A stretch of DNA of 48,803 nucleotides from an uncultured Flavobacteriaceae bacterium (GTDB lineage: Bacteria > Bacteroidota > Bacteroidia > Flavobacteriales > Flavobacteriaceae), in contig CALKEO010000007.1 of assembly GCA_938088195.1 (NCBI GenBank), positions 1 through 48,803 of the forward strand, given 5' to 3'. A program made the translations under genes and the position numbers. Positions 9,113 through 17,808 of the stretch are shown one piece after another (within the stretch, counting starts at the first letter, position 1; each line of letters opens with the position of its first letter). The notes beneath the pieces were generated by a model. That model saw nothing but the letters and a program-made list of their open reading frames with translations, was not told the DNA's origin and did no database searches.

Positions 9113-9120
9113 TATTTTTG
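9113..9120 (+). promoter_or_regulatory. Candidate -7 element (TATTTTTG) upstream of the mannosyltransferase-like gene
   Basis: The octamer fits the Bacteroidetes -7 consensus TAnnTTTG and lies 14 nt before the ATG at 9135. No clear -33 TTG is visible at the right distance, so support is moderate. Confidence 0.4.
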
Positions 9121-9134
9121 CTTAAAATTAAATA

Positions 9135-9854
9135 ATGCTTAAAGCTGTAGTTATAATTCCAACTTATAATGAAATTGACAATATTTCTATTGCGATAGAG
9201 AAAGTTCTTAGTCTTGGTGAAAATTTTGATATTTTGGTTGTTGATGATAATTCCCCAGATGGAACAGCTGAAGTTGTTAAGGGTTTCGTTTCAAAATATT
9301 CAAATAGAGTTTTTCTTGAGATTAAAAAAATTAAAGAAGGATTAGGAAAGGCTTACACTTTGGGATTCAGTTGGGCAATGGCGAGAAACTATGAATATAT
9401 TTTCGAAATGGATGCAGATCTTTCACATGATCCTAATGATTTAGTTAGGATGTATAACGAACTACAAAATATTAATTGTGATGTAGTAATAGGGTCAAGG
9501 TATATTAATGGAATTAATGTTGTTAATTGGCCATTAAGTAGAATTATTTTATCATATTTTGCTTCAATATATTCAAGAGTAATTACTGGTCTTCCTGTTA
9601 AAGATGCTACATCTGGTTTTGTAGGATTCAAAAGAGAGGTATTAGAAAAAATGAATTTAAGTTCAATTTTATTTAATGGTTATGCTTTCCAAATTGAGCT
9701 TAAGTTCAAAGCCTTTAAAAATAATTTTAAAATTTTAGAAATCCCCATAATTTTTAGAGATAGAGTTCATGGAGAATCCAAAATGAGTGGAAATATTATT
9801 TTTGAAGCTGTTTTTGGTTTAATTAAATTAAAAATTAAAAGTTTTTTAAAATAA
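9135..9854 (+). CDS. GT2 family glycosyltransferase, polyprenol monophosphomannose synthase type
   Basis: A 239-residue GT-A fold enzyme with only the catalytic domain. It shows VVIIPTYNE near the N-terminus, VVDDNSPDGT (35-44), the DxD metal motif in EMDADLSHDP (91-100), SRYINGINVVNWPLSR, and FRDRVHGESKMSG near the end. These match dolichol/polyprenol-phosphate mannosyltransferases, which move a sugar from GDP-mannose (or a related nucleotide sugar) to a polyprenyl phosphate at the cytoplasmic face of the membrane. No C-terminal membrane domain is present. The dihydroorotase gene follows after 6 nt. The donor sugar is not certain from sequence alone. Confidence 0.87.
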   Translation: MLKAVVIIPTYNEIDNISIAIEKVLSLGENFDILVVDDNSPDGTAEVVKGFVSKYSNRVFLEIKKIKEGLGKAYTLGFSWAMARNYEYIFEMDADLSHDPNDLVRMYNELQNINCDVVIGSRYINGINVVNWPLSRIILSYFASIYSRVITGLPVKDATSGFVGFKREVLEKMNLSSILFNGYAFQIELKFKAFKNNFKILEIPIIFRDRVHGESKMSGNIIFEAVFGLIKLKIKSFLK

Positions 9855-9860
9855 ACAGTT

Positions 9861-11198
9861 ATGTCTGATATTTTAATAAAAAATGCTAAAATCGTAAATG
9901 AGGGAAATATCTTTAAGTCCGATGTATTAATAAGTGGGGATGTAATTGTTGATATTGCTGAAAATATTTTGGAAAAGAATACAGATATTTTAATTAATGC
10001 TGAAAATAAATTTTTAATACCTGGTGCTATTGATGACCAGGTTCATTTTAGAGAACCAGGATTGACGCACAAAGCAACTATTAAATCTGAATCAAAAGCA
10101 GCTGTTGCCGGAGGCATTACATCATTTATTGAGATGCCAAATACACTTCCACAAACTACAACATTAAAAGAGTTAGACAAAAAATTTGATTTAGCTAAAA
10201 AAAATTCTTTTGCTAATTATTCTTTTATGTTTGGCGGAACTAACACCAATATTAAGGAAATTAAGAAACTGGATAATAAAAGAGTAGCTGCACTTAAACT
10301 TTTCCTAGGTTCATCAACAGGAAATATGTTAGTTGATAATCAAAAAGTTTTAAAAGAAATTTTTGAAAGCACTAATCTTTTGATTGCTGTTCATAGTGAA
10401 GATGAGAAAATAATAAATAATAATTTAAATGCCTTTAAATTAAAATATGGCAATGATATTCCATTTGAATGTCACCCCAAAATTAGATCAGAGGAAGCAT
10501 GCTTAAAATCAACAAAAAAAATAATAGCTCTTGCTAAAAAAACAAATGCTAGATTGCATGTTTTTCATTTATCTACCAAAAGTGAATCACTTTTATTTGA
10601 TAATTCAGTAAAGTTGAAAGATAAAAAAATTACTTCTGAAGTCTGTGTTCACCATCTATGGTTTTCGGATATTGATTACACAAAAAAACAATCATTAATC
10701 AAATGGAACCCAGCTATAAAATCTGTAGAAGATAAGAATGCTTTATGGGATGCATTAAATAATGATAGGATTGACGTAATAGCTACCGATCACGCTCCTC
10801 ACACAATTAAGGAGAAATCAAAAAAATATTTAGAATGTCCCTCTGGTGGACCGTTAGTTCAGCACGGTTTAGTTTCAATGGTTCAACATTTTTTAAACAA
10901 TAAAATTAGTCTTCAAAAAATTGTAACCAAAATGTGTCATAACCCAGCTGATTTGTTCCAAGTAGAGAGAAGAGGGTATATTAGGAAAGGTTATTATGCT
11001 GATATTGTATTATTAGACCTAAACAGTCCCTGGAAAGTTGAAAAAAAGAATATTCTTTACAAATGTAAATGGTCACCTTTTGAAGGAATCACATTTGATT
11101 CCAAAGTAACACATACGTTTATAAATGGTAAATTAGTTTTTGAAAACGGAAAATTTGATGATAGTTTTAGAGGGAGAGAAATAACTTTTAACAGATGA
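9861..11198 (+). CDS. pyrC: Dihydroorotase, type I, with altered metal site
   Basis: A 445-residue amidohydrolase of the dihydroorotase class, the third step of pyrimidine synthesis. Seen motifs: IPGAIDDQVHFREPGLTH (53-70), EMPNT (91-95), AVHSED (176-181), HVFHLST (233-239) and IATDHAPH (307-314). In canonical enzymes the first motif is HxHxR with two zinc-binding His; here the first His is Gln60, while His62, His178, His236 and Asp310 remain. I recall similar Gln-bearing sequences in other Bacteroidetes annotated as dihydroorotase, so this may be a lineage form. Its stop overlaps the next start by 4 nt. Confidence 0.85.
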   Translation: MSDILIKNAKIVNEGNIFKSDVLISGDVIVDIAENILEKNTDILINAENKFLIPGAIDDQVHFREPGLTHKATIKSESKAAVAGGITSFIEMPNTLPQTTTLKELDKKFDLAKKNSFANYSFMFGGTNTNIKEIKKLDNKRVAALKLFLGSSTGNMLVDNQKVLKEIFESTNLLIAVHSEDEKIINNNLNAFKLKYGNDIPFECHPKIRSEEACLKSTKKIIALAKKTNARLHVFHLSTKSESLLFDNSVKLKDKKITSEVCVHHLWFSDIDYTKKQSLIKWNPAIKSVEDKNALWDALNNDRIDVIATDHAPHTIKEKSKKYLECPSGGPLVQHGLVSMVQHFLNNKISLQKIVTKMCHNPADLFQVERRGYIRKGYYADIVLLDLNSPWKVEKKNILYKCKWSPFEGITFDSKVTHTFINGKLVFENGKFDDSFRGREITFNR

Positions 11199-11563
11199 AA
11201 AAAATAATTCTAATTATTAGTTTCTCTATTTTATTTTCATGTTCAAACTCAACTGAAAATAAACCTGAAAATATTATGTCTGAAGATGAAATGGTTGATT
11301 TTTTAGTTGATATTAATATAATTAACTCAAGTAGGTCTTTTAAAAACAATTCAAAAATAAATTATTATAATATCAAAGATTCTTTATTATACCGAAAGCA
11401 TAAAATAGATTCAGCAATGTTTGCTCGAAGTAATTTTTTTTATTCCTCAAAACCAAAAGCTTATTTAAAAATTTATTCAAAATTGGAATTAAAATTGAAT
11501 AAAATTAAAGATTCTTTAAACAAAGAGTTTAAAAACAATTCTAACAAAGACAAACCTATTTAA
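11195..11563 (+). CDS. DUF4296 lipoprotein
   Basis: A 122-residue protein with a lipoprotein signal: MKKIILIISFSILFSC, lipidated Cys at 16. After it comes the DUF4296-like core MSEDEMVDFLVDINII, then a Lys/Asn-rich tail with SMFARSNFFYSSKPKAYLKIYSKLE. The family is typical of Bacteroidetes and has no known function. It overlaps the dihydroorotase gene by 4 nt, so translation is likely coupled. It converges on the epimerase gene with a 9-nt gap. Confidence 0.75.
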   Translation: MKKIILIISFSILFSCSNSTENKPENIMSEDEMVDFLVDINIINSSRSFKNNSKINYYNIKDSLLYRKHKIDSAMFARSNFFYSSKPKAYLKIYSKLELKLNKIKDSLNKEFKNNSNKDKPI

Positions 11564-11572
11564 AAAATTATT

Positions 11573-12568
11573 TTACTTTTTTAAAAACACATTACAAGTA
11601 TCTTCGACAGAACTATCAATTTTAATAAAATTGTATTTTAATTTTTTTAAGATTTTATCGTTGGAGTAATGACTGGTTGAGATAGATGATTTCACAGAAG
11701 CGCTATTCAATTTTCTTTTTTTTCCAAAAATTAAACTATTTAAAAAATCTATTATTAATGCAAAATACATTAATGCCTTACCAGCTTGTTTTTTGGGTGG
11801 AGGTAAATTTAAAGATTTACTGACTTTATAAAAAAATCTTTTGAATGACCAGTTTTCAGCAACCAGAATAAACCTTTCAGAAAAAATATTTTTTTCCATT
11901 AATTGATGCATGATATTAACAACATCTTTCACACAAATAAATCCAGTTTTTCCAGATGGATAATAATTCATTCCTCTACTAATTTGTGTAAAAAAAGCTC
12001 CACTTCCTCTTTTCCAAAAACCACTTCCAATTATTACGCCAGGGTTAACTATAGTAGCATTTAATCCCTCAGATATTCCTCTCCAAACTTCCATTTCAGC
12101 ATTTTTTTTGGTTAGAGAATATGGATTAGAATTATCTAGCCACTCTGTTTCTTCGTTTGTGAATTTGTTAGTACTCAAACCAATAGCCGCTATTGTACTC
12201 ACATAGCAGAATTTTTTTACATTAAAGTCAATAGAAAAATTAACCATATTGGCTGTTCCCTCGACATTAATTTTATTCATCGCTTTTAAATCTTTTTTAT
12301 CAAATGAAATAAATGCGGCACAATGGTAGACCTCTTCAATATCATTAAAAATATTTTTAAGACTTTCCAGATCATTAATATCCCCTTCCACCCATTTAAT
12401 TTTAGAAAAAATTTCTTGAGAATTTTTAGAATAAGTTGAAAATACTTTTTTAACCTTTTCAAGGTTGCTATTTTTTCTGTAAAGTGCTACAACTTTTTTA
12501 TTTTTGTTTACTAATAAATTCAACAAGTGACATCCAACTAGTCCTGTTCCTCCTGTTACTAAAATCAT
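11573..12568 (-). CDS. NAD-dependent epimerase/dehydratase (extended SDR)
   Basis: A 331-residue extended short-chain dehydrogenase. The nucleotide-binding loop is TGGTGLVG at 5-12, an acidic dinucleotide-binding region follows, and the catalytic YxxxK is YSLTK at 150-154, with ST at 124-125 as the Ser/Thr partner. The C-terminal half (GKTGFICVKDVVNIM) resembles the dihydroflavonol reductase/3-beta-HSD subgroup more than UDP-sugar epimerases. The substrate is unknown. The upstream region (12569-12641) is shared with the divergent tyrS gene. Confidence 0.83.
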   Translation of the reverse strand: MILVTGGTGLVGCHLLNLLVNKNKKVVALYRKNSNLEKVKKVFSTYSKNSQEIFSKIKWVEGDINDLESLKNIFNDIEEVYHCAAFISFDKKDLKAMNKINVEGTANMVNFSIDFNVKKFCYVSTIAAIGLSTNKFTNEETEWLDNSNPYSLTKKNAEMEVWRGISEGLNATIVNPGVIIGSGFWKRGSGAFFTQISRGMNYYPSGKTGFICVKDVVNIMHQLMEKNIFSERFILVAENWSFKRFFYKVSKSLNLPPPKKQAGKALMYFALIIDFLNSLIFGKKRKLNSASVKSSISTSHYSNDKILKKLKYNFIKIDSSVEDTCNVFLKK

Positions 12569-12619
12569 GATGCTAATGTACTATTTTTTGATTTACTTTT
12601 TTCTTTAATACAAGAGGTA

Positions 12620-12627
12620 TATATTTG
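12620..12627 (+). promoter_or_regulatory. Candidate -7 element (TATATTTG) for tyrS
   Basis: Exact match to TAnnTTTG, 14 nt before the tyrS ATG, which implies a very short leader. The closest upstream TTG (12588-12590) leaves 29 nt, longer than the usual spacing, so the -33 box is weak or absent. Confidence 0.45.
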
Positions 12628-12641
12628 TTAAAATTAGTGTA

Positions 12642-13934
12642 ATGTCAAAAAACTTTATTAATGAACTCCGCTGGAGAGGAATGTTACAGGACATTGTTCC
12701 TGGGTGTGAGGAAAAGTTATTAGAAGAATCCGTTTCAGGTTACATCGGATTTGATCCCACAGCAGATTCGTTACACATTGGAAGTTTAGTTCAAATTTTA
12801 ATATTAATGCATTTCCAAAACTCAGGACATAAACCAATTGTTTTAATTGGAGGTGCTACAGGTATGATAGGAGACCCATCTGGCAAATCATCAGAAAGAA
12901 ATTTATTATCAAAATCTGAATTAGAAAAGAATATTAAAGGAATTAAATCTCAGCTTTCTAAATTTTTAGATTTTGACTCAAATGAAAAAAATTCTGCACT
13001 AATATGTGACAATAATGATTGGTTTAGCGATATTAATTTAATTGATTTTATTAGAGATACAGGGAAGCATTTGACTGTTAATTATATGGTTGCAAAAGAT
13101 TCGGTAAAAAAAAGATTAAAAAAAGATTCAAAAGAAGGTATGTCTTTCACTGAATTTACCTATCAAATAATTCAGGCATATGATTTTTATCATTTATTTA
13201 AAAATCAAAATTGTGTTTTACAAATGGGAGGAAGTGATCAATGGGGAAATATTACTAGCGGCACGGAACTAATTAGAAAAAAAACTGGTGAAAAAGCTTT
13301 TGCTATGACTTGCCCTCTTATTACTAAGGCCGATGGAAGTAAATTTGGAAAGACAGAAGATGGTAATGTTTGGCTGGATCCAGAAAGAACATCGCCATAT
13401 AAATTTTATCAGTACTGGCTTAATATCTCTGATGAAGATGCAATAAAATACATAAAGATTTTTACTTTTTACTCTAAAGATCAAATTGAGGAATTTATTT
13501 TAGTTCATAAAAAATCTCCTCACCTTAGGTCGCTTCAAAAAATTATTTCATCTGATTTAACTAAACTTGTTCACTCAACTGACGACTTAGAAAAGGCGAT
13601 TTCAGCCTCAAACATATTATTCGGTAAATCAACTTCAAAAGATTTAGCATCTTTAGATGAAAACACCTTTCTAGATATTTTTAAAGGAGTTCCAAAAGTT
13701 GAATTATCTTCTACTATTTTTAATTCTAAATTGAGCATAATTGATTTTCTTCATAAATCCGGGTTTTTATCATCTAAATCTGAAATTAATAGAGGAATTA
13801 AAGAAAACTCAATATCAATTAATAAAGAAAAGATAAATGCAGATTTTTCTATCTCTAAATCAAATTTAATTTGTAAAAGATATATTTTAGCGCAGAGAGG
13901 AAAAAAGAATTATTATTTAATAATAATTAATTAA
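12642..13934 (+). CDS. tyrS: Tyrosyl-tRNA synthetase
   Basis: A 430-residue class I aminoacyl-tRNA synthetase. YIGFDPTADSLHIGSL (34-49) contains the HIGH-type signature HIGS; GGSDQWGNI is the Tyr-specific region, and KADGSKFGKTEDG (about residues 225-240) is the KMSKS-type loop in its TyrS form KFGKT. The C-terminal portion is an S4 RNA-binding domain. The length is normal. The 3' end overlaps the convergent LuxE-like gene by 8 nt. Confidence 0.97.
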   Translation: MSKNFINELRWRGMLQDIVPGCEEKLLEESVSGYIGFDPTADSLHIGSLVQILILMHFQNSGHKPIVLIGGATGMIGDPSGKSSERNLLSKSELEKNIKGIKSQLSKFLDFDSNEKNSALICDNNDWFSDINLIDFIRDTGKHLTVNYMVAKDSVKKRLKKDSKEGMSFTEFTYQIIQAYDFYHLFKNQNCVLQMGGSDQWGNITSGTELIRKKTGEKAFAMTCPLITKADGSKFGKTEDGNVWLDPERTSPYKFYQYWLNISDEDAIKYIKIFTFYSKDQIEEFILVHKKSPHLRSLQKIISSDLTKLVHSTDDLEKAISASNILFGKSTSKDLASLDENTFLDIFKGVPKVELSSTIFNSKLSIIDFLHKSGFLSSKSEINRGIKENSISINKEKINADFSISKSNLICKRYILAQRGKKNYYLIIIN

Positions 13935-14883
13935 ACATTTGATTGCATCCCCTTATTTCTGACTCATTAAGCCTTCCTGAAATTGTATAAGTTTCATTTT
14001 CAAAAACCTGACCAATATCATCAGTAGCTATAAAAGCAATTGAATGTTCATTTGCTAAATCAATAATATTAATTGCGCCTTTTCCACAGTTGTTGACTGC
14101 CAATGGATTATTAATATCTCTAACAAATGTTTTCATCCATGGTGGATTTTTAAATAACCCTTTTTCTTTTGAGTATGCCTGTGAAAATAATTCAGTCATT
14201 CCATATTCAGAATGAATATTTTTTGTTCCATAGCCTGCTTTTAGTTTTTTATGTAATTCATCTCTGCTAATTTCTTTTTTTCTTCCCTTCATACCTCCAG
14301 TTTCTACAATAATTAAATCACTATTAACAATTGTGTATTTTTCTATAAAATCCAATAAAGCAAAGCTGACACCAAATAAAATTACTTTTGAGTTATTAAC
14401 TTTTTTCAAAGTGTCGTATAATTCCGAATAATTATTCAAGTAAAATTTACTTTCATCAAAACAGGATGTTTTAATAAAATCGTCAATCATGTAGACTAAA
14501 GAAGAATGTTTTTGTTCTAGATAAGAGGGTAGAAGAGCTAAAAAAATATAATCTTTAATTGGGCCATAAAAAATTTCAAATGATTTTCTAAAACTTTGGA
14601 TATATTTATTAATATCGCTAACGTGATTTATACTTCTTTCTCCTCCAGTTCCACTACTTTTAAAAACATGTGTAATTTTTTTTTTATTAGAGATGACTTT
14701 ATGAGTTTTAAAAAATTGAATTGGCAAGAAAGGGATTTGATTTAATTCTTTAACGTCACTTGGTATAATTTTCAATAACTTACAGTATTGATTATAAATT
14801 AAATTTTTGTTGAATTGATTATTAAATAAAGCAATAGCTTTTTTTTTAAACTCTAGTTCAGAATTAATATTGAATGGATTCAA
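13927..14883 (-). CDS. LuxE-like acyl-protein synthetase/acyltransferase
   Basis: A 318-residue protein of the adenylate-forming family related to LuxE, the acyl-protein synthetase of bioluminescence. Landmarks are IPFLPIQFFKTHKV near residue 50, FKSSGTGG (adenylate-binding Ser/Thr-Gly loop), VETGGMKGRKKEISR and the EYGMTELFSQAY segment that fits the A5 motif of this superfamily. No luxC, luxD, luxA or luxB gene lies nearby, so light production is not suggested. It probably activates a carboxylic acid as an acyl-adenylate for an unknown acceptor. It is a single-gene unit on the minus strand. Confidence 0.78.
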   Translation of the reverse strand: MNPFNINSELEFKKKAIALFNNQFNKNLIYNQYCKLLKIIPSDVKELNQIPFLPIQFFKTHKVISNKKKITHVFKSSGTGGERSINHVSDINKYIQSFRKSFEIFYGPIKDYIFLALLPSYLEQKHSSLVYMIDDFIKTSCFDESKFYLNNYSELYDTLKKVNNSKVILFGVSFALLDFIEKYTIVNSDLIIVETGGMKGRKKEISRDELHKKLKAGYGTKNIHSEYGMTELFSQAYSKEKGLFKNPPWMKTFVRDINNPLAVNNCGKGAINIIDLANEHSIAFIATDDIGQVFENETYTISGRLNESEIRGCNQMFN

Positions 14884-15006
14884 TTTTTATTTCAAATTTA
14901 ATCAAAACCTTATTAAAATACTTTGTTAGTTTATTGCTAATTCTAGTATTAATTAATTGTTAAGTAAGACCATTAAAAAATTAAGATTGATTAGTTTTAA
15001 AAAAAA

Positions 15007-15687
15007 ATGTCAAGTATGATCAAGATTTTAGTGGTTGATGATGATCCAGATATCATTGAAATTTTAAGATATAATCTTTCTCTTGCCGGATATCAGGTTA
15101 AAACTGCTTTTAATGGAAAAGAAGCGGTAAAAAAAGCTAAATTATTTTTGCCTGAAATTATTTTATTAGACATAATGATGCCAGAAATGGACGGAATCGA
15201 AGCGTGCACTCAAATAAAATCGTTACCATCTTTAAATAAAACAATGATTATATTTTTAAGTGCTAGAAGTGAAGATTTTACTCAAATTGCTGCTTTTGAT
15301 GCAGGAGGAGACGATTATATATCAAAACCTGTTAAACCTAAAATCTTATTAAGGAAAATACGATCTGTTGTTAAAAGAATACATTCGAGTGTAAACGAAA
15401 ACACAAGAATTGAATTAGATAATATCGTAATTGACAGAAATGAATATTTAGTAAAAATTGATAACAATAATATTAAATTACCTAGAAAAGAATTTGAATT
15501 ATTTTTTTTATTAGCTTCTAAACCTAGAAAAGTATTTACCAGAGATGAGATCATGAGTAAAGTTTGGGGAATCAATGTTGTGGTAGGGGACAGAACAATT
15601 GATGTTCATATTAGAAAATTAAGAGAAAAAATCGGAGATTTACGTTTTAAAACAGTAAAAGGGGTAGGCTATAAGTTTGTCCAATAA
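15007..15687 (+). CDS. OmpR/PhoB-family response regulator
   Basis: A 226-residue regulator. The receiver domain has the acidic pair DDD (11-13), the phosphorylation site Asp55 in LLDIMMPEMDG, and the conserved Lys in YISKPVKP. The C-terminal winged-helix domain has FELFFLLASKPRKVFTRDEIM and VVGDRTIDVHIRKLREKIG, the OmpR/PhoB DNA-binding signature. It forms a pair with the histidine kinase that starts within or just after its last codons. ATG at 15007; a second in-frame ATG at 15016 would remove three residues. The 123-nt upstream gap shows no clear promoter. Confidence 0.93.
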   Translation: MSSMIKILVVDDDPDIIEILRYNLSLAGYQVKTAFNGKEAVKKAKLFLPEIILLDIMMPEMDGIEACTQIKSLPSLNKTMIIFLSARSEDFTQIAAFDAGGDDYISKPVKPKILLRKIRSVVKRIHSSVNENTRIELDNIVIDRNEYLVKIDNNNIKLPRKEFELFFLLASKPRKVFTRDEIMSKVWGINVVVGDRTIDVHIRKLREKIGDLRFKTVKGVGYKFVQ

Positions 15688-15691
15688 TTTT

Positions 15692-16723
15692 ATGCCTTTG
15701 TTCAATAAATCTAAAGTTCAGTCATTATTTATTTCAATTATTCTTAGTTTTCTATTGATAACAAGCCTTTTGGTTTATAACTATTTTTCTGACGATGATA
15801 TAAAGCATTTACTAGTTCTTGTTATCCCATTGTTTGTATTTTCCTTTTTGATAGTTTATATATATTTAGAATTCTACGTATTTAAAAAAATAAAAAATCT
15901 TTATCGTGATTTAATTCCTGAAAATAATGAAGAAGAGAACTCGTTAGTTTCAACAAGCATGGATCAATTAATTGATGACCTCAAAAAATTTTCTAAAGAA
16001 AGTCAAACTGAAATCAAATCCATGCAAGAAAAAGAAAACTTCAGAAGAGATTTTATTGGAAATTTAGCTCATGAATTAAAAACCCCTTTATTTACTTCCC
16101 AAAGCTATATTTTAACTTTGGTTGATGGAGCTTTAAAAGACAAAAATGTTAATTTAAAATACTTAAAGATTGCTGAAAAAGCTATAGAAAGATTAATTTT
16201 TATTGTTAAAGATTTAGATTTGATAACAAAGTTAGAATCCGAAGGTCTAAAACTAGATAAATCAAAGTTTAATATAATTTCTTTAATAAATAATGTATTT
16301 GAAATGTTAGAACTTCAAGCTAGTAAAAAGAAAATCACGTTAGCTTTAGGTTCAAAAAATATAAGAGTAAATGTTAATGGAGATGAAGAGAAAATACATC
16401 AAGTATTAACTAATTTAATTGAAAATTCTGTTAAATATGGAAGAGAATCTGGAACAACTGAGGTTTCAGTTGAAAATATAGTAGAAAATAAAGTTATAGT
16501 TAGAATAACAGATAATGGTAATGGAATTCAAAAAGCAAATTTAAAAAGGTTATTTGAAAGGTTTTTTAGAATTGAAAATTCTGGTAGCAGGTCCACCGGA
16601 GGGTCAGGATTAGGTCTGGCTATTGTTAAACATATAATTGATGCTCACAACGAGAAAATATATGTTGAAAGTGATTATGGTGTAGGTTCTGAATTCTCAT
16701 TTACTTTAGAAAAATCAAATTAA
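15692..16723 (+). CDS. Membrane sensor histidine kinase
   Basis: From the ATG at 15692 the protein has 343 residues. Two membrane helices (about 11-30 and 40-60) with almost no periplasmic loop are followed by a short linker, the H-box NLAHELKTPLF with His127, then the N, G1 and G2 boxes (NLIENSVKYG, ITDNGNGI, GGSGLGLAIVKHI). No HAMP domain is evident. With so small an outside loop it probably senses a membrane state or a partner protein. A TTG at 15677 overlapping the regulator stop is an alternative start. The cognate regulator lies directly upstream. Confidence 0.9.
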   Translation: MPLFNKSKVQSLFISIILSFLLITSLLVYNYFSDDDIKHLLVLVIPLFVFSFLIVYIYLEFYVFKKIKNLYRDLIPENNEEENSLVSTSMDQLIDDLKKFSKESQTEIKSMQEKENFRRDFIGNLAHELKTPLFTSQSYILTLVDGALKDKNVNLKYLKIAEKAIERLIFIVKDLDLITKLESEGLKLDKSKFNIISLINNVFEMLELQASKKKITLALGSKNIRVNVNGDEEKIHQVLTNLIENSVKYGRESGTTEVSVENIVENKVIVRITDNGNGIQKANLKRLFERFFRIENSGSRSTGGSGLGLAIVKHIIDAHNEKIYVESDYGVGSEFSFTLEKSN

Positions 16724-16760
16724 TTATTTTAAGTTTGTTTTATTCTTAAAAAACTAATTC

Positions 16761-17441
16761 TTGGGAAGTAAAAACAAATTAAAAAGATTCATTGAAAATG
16801 AAACTTTTTCTAATGTAATTCAACCTACAAGAGAAGAATTAATTTCTAATAAATTTCATTACAAAGGAAATTGGAATAATCTTTATTTTAAAAACAAAAA
16901 TCCTATTGTAGTTGAGCTAGGTTGTGGAAAAGGTGAGTACACTGTAAGTTTAGCAAAATCAAACCCCAAAACAAATTATATCGGAATAGATATAAAGGGA
17001 GCTAGATTTTGGAGAGGAGCAAAGACTTCGCTAAAAGAAAAATTAGATAATGTTGTTTTTTTGAGAACTCAGATTGAATTAATTGACTTAGTTTTTGAAA
17101 AAAATGAAGTACAAGAAATTTGGTTAACTTTTCCAGATCCTCAGATCAAATTTCAAAGGTTAAAGCATAGACTGACAAATCCTTTTTTTTTGAAACTTTA
17201 TAAAAAAATCTTAAGACAAGAAGGATTAGTTCATCTTAAAACGGATAGTGAATTTCTTCATGGTTATACTTTGGGAGTTTTAGAGAGTTTTAATATAAAG
17301 CCAATATTTTCAAATCATAATATATACAAAAATAATAACGCACCCTTTGATGTAATTAATATCAAAACTCATTATGAAAAGATGTTTTTAGAATCGAATA
17401 AAAATATTTCATATTTATGCTTTAATTTTTTTAATGAATAA
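16761..17441 (+). CDS. trmB: tRNA (guanine-N7-)-methyltransferase, TTG start
   Basis: A 226-residue SAM-dependent methyltransferase for G46 of tRNA. VELGCGKGEY (51-60) is the SAM-binding motif I, and WLTFPDPQIKFQRLKHRLTN is the family signature near the active site. The N-terminus MGSKNKLKRFIENETF matches flavobacterial TrmB closely, which fixes the start at the TTG at 16761; no in-frame ATG is available there. The gene overlaps the next one by 8 nt. Confidence 0.93.
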   Translation: MGSKNKLKRFIENETFSNVIQPTREELISNKFHYKGNWNNLYFKNKNPIVVELGCGKGEYTVSLAKSNPKTNYIGIDIKGARFWRGAKTSLKEKLDNVVFLRTQIELIDLVFEKNEVQEIWLTFPDPQIKFQRLKHRLTNPFFLKLYKKILRQEGLVHLKTDSEFLHGYTLGVLESFNIKPIFSNHNIYKNNNAPFDVINIKTHYEKMFLESNKNISYLCFNFFNE

Positions 17442-17766
17442 AAAATTAGATTTTTTTGAACGTATTTATGATGTGGTTTCTAAAATTCCAAGTGGTCGAG
17501 TTTCTACCTACGGTGCGATAGCTAGTTTTTTGGGCACTAAAAATAGCGCAAGAGTGGTAGGATGGGCCATGAACGCTTCTCATTTGAAAGGAAATATTCC
17601 TGCTCACAGAGTTGTGAACCGAATTGGTTTATTAACGGGAAAAAATCACTTTTTTGGAACTAATTTAATGCAACAACTATTACAAAATGAAGGTATTGAG
17701 GTGAAAAATAATCAAGTCACTAATTTTAAAAATATTTTTTGGGATCCATCCTTAGAATTACAATAA
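17434..17766 (+). CDS. Alkyltransferase-like protein (MGMT fold without catalytic Cys)
   Basis: A 110-residue protein with only the DNA-binding domain of O6-methylguanine-DNA methyltransferase. It has IPSGRVSTYGAIA (18-30), ARVVGWAMN, and PAHRV at 56-60. Active methyltransferases have PCHR; Ala57 replaces the acceptor Cys, so it cannot take up an alkyl group. Alkyltransferase-like proteins of this kind bind O6-alkylguanine lesions and hand them to nucleotide excision repair, a known role that I infer here. It overlaps trmB by 8 nt. Confidence 0.88.
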   Translation: MNKKLDFFERIYDVVSKIPSGRVSTYGAIASFLGTKNSARVVGWAMNASHLKGNIPAHRVVNRIGLLTGKNHFFGTNLMQQLLQNEGIEVKNNQVTNFKNIFWDPSLELQ

Positions 17767-17782
17767 ATTACACACTTAAGCT

Positions 17783-17790
17783 TATATTTG
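17783..17790 (+). promoter_or_regulatory. Candidate -7 element (TATATTTG) for the Mrp ATPase gene
   Basis: Exact TAnnTTTG match in the 42-nt gap before the Mrp ATPase gene. It leaves 18 nt to the TTG start at 17809, consistent with a short leader. No good -33 TTG is visible. Confidence 0.45.
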
Positions 17791-17808
17791 TATTTTAATT
17801 TATATTGA

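Noticed and set aside
13927-14883. Bioluminescence system
   Set aside because: Only a LuxE-like protein is present, without luxA, luxB, luxC or luxD in the window.
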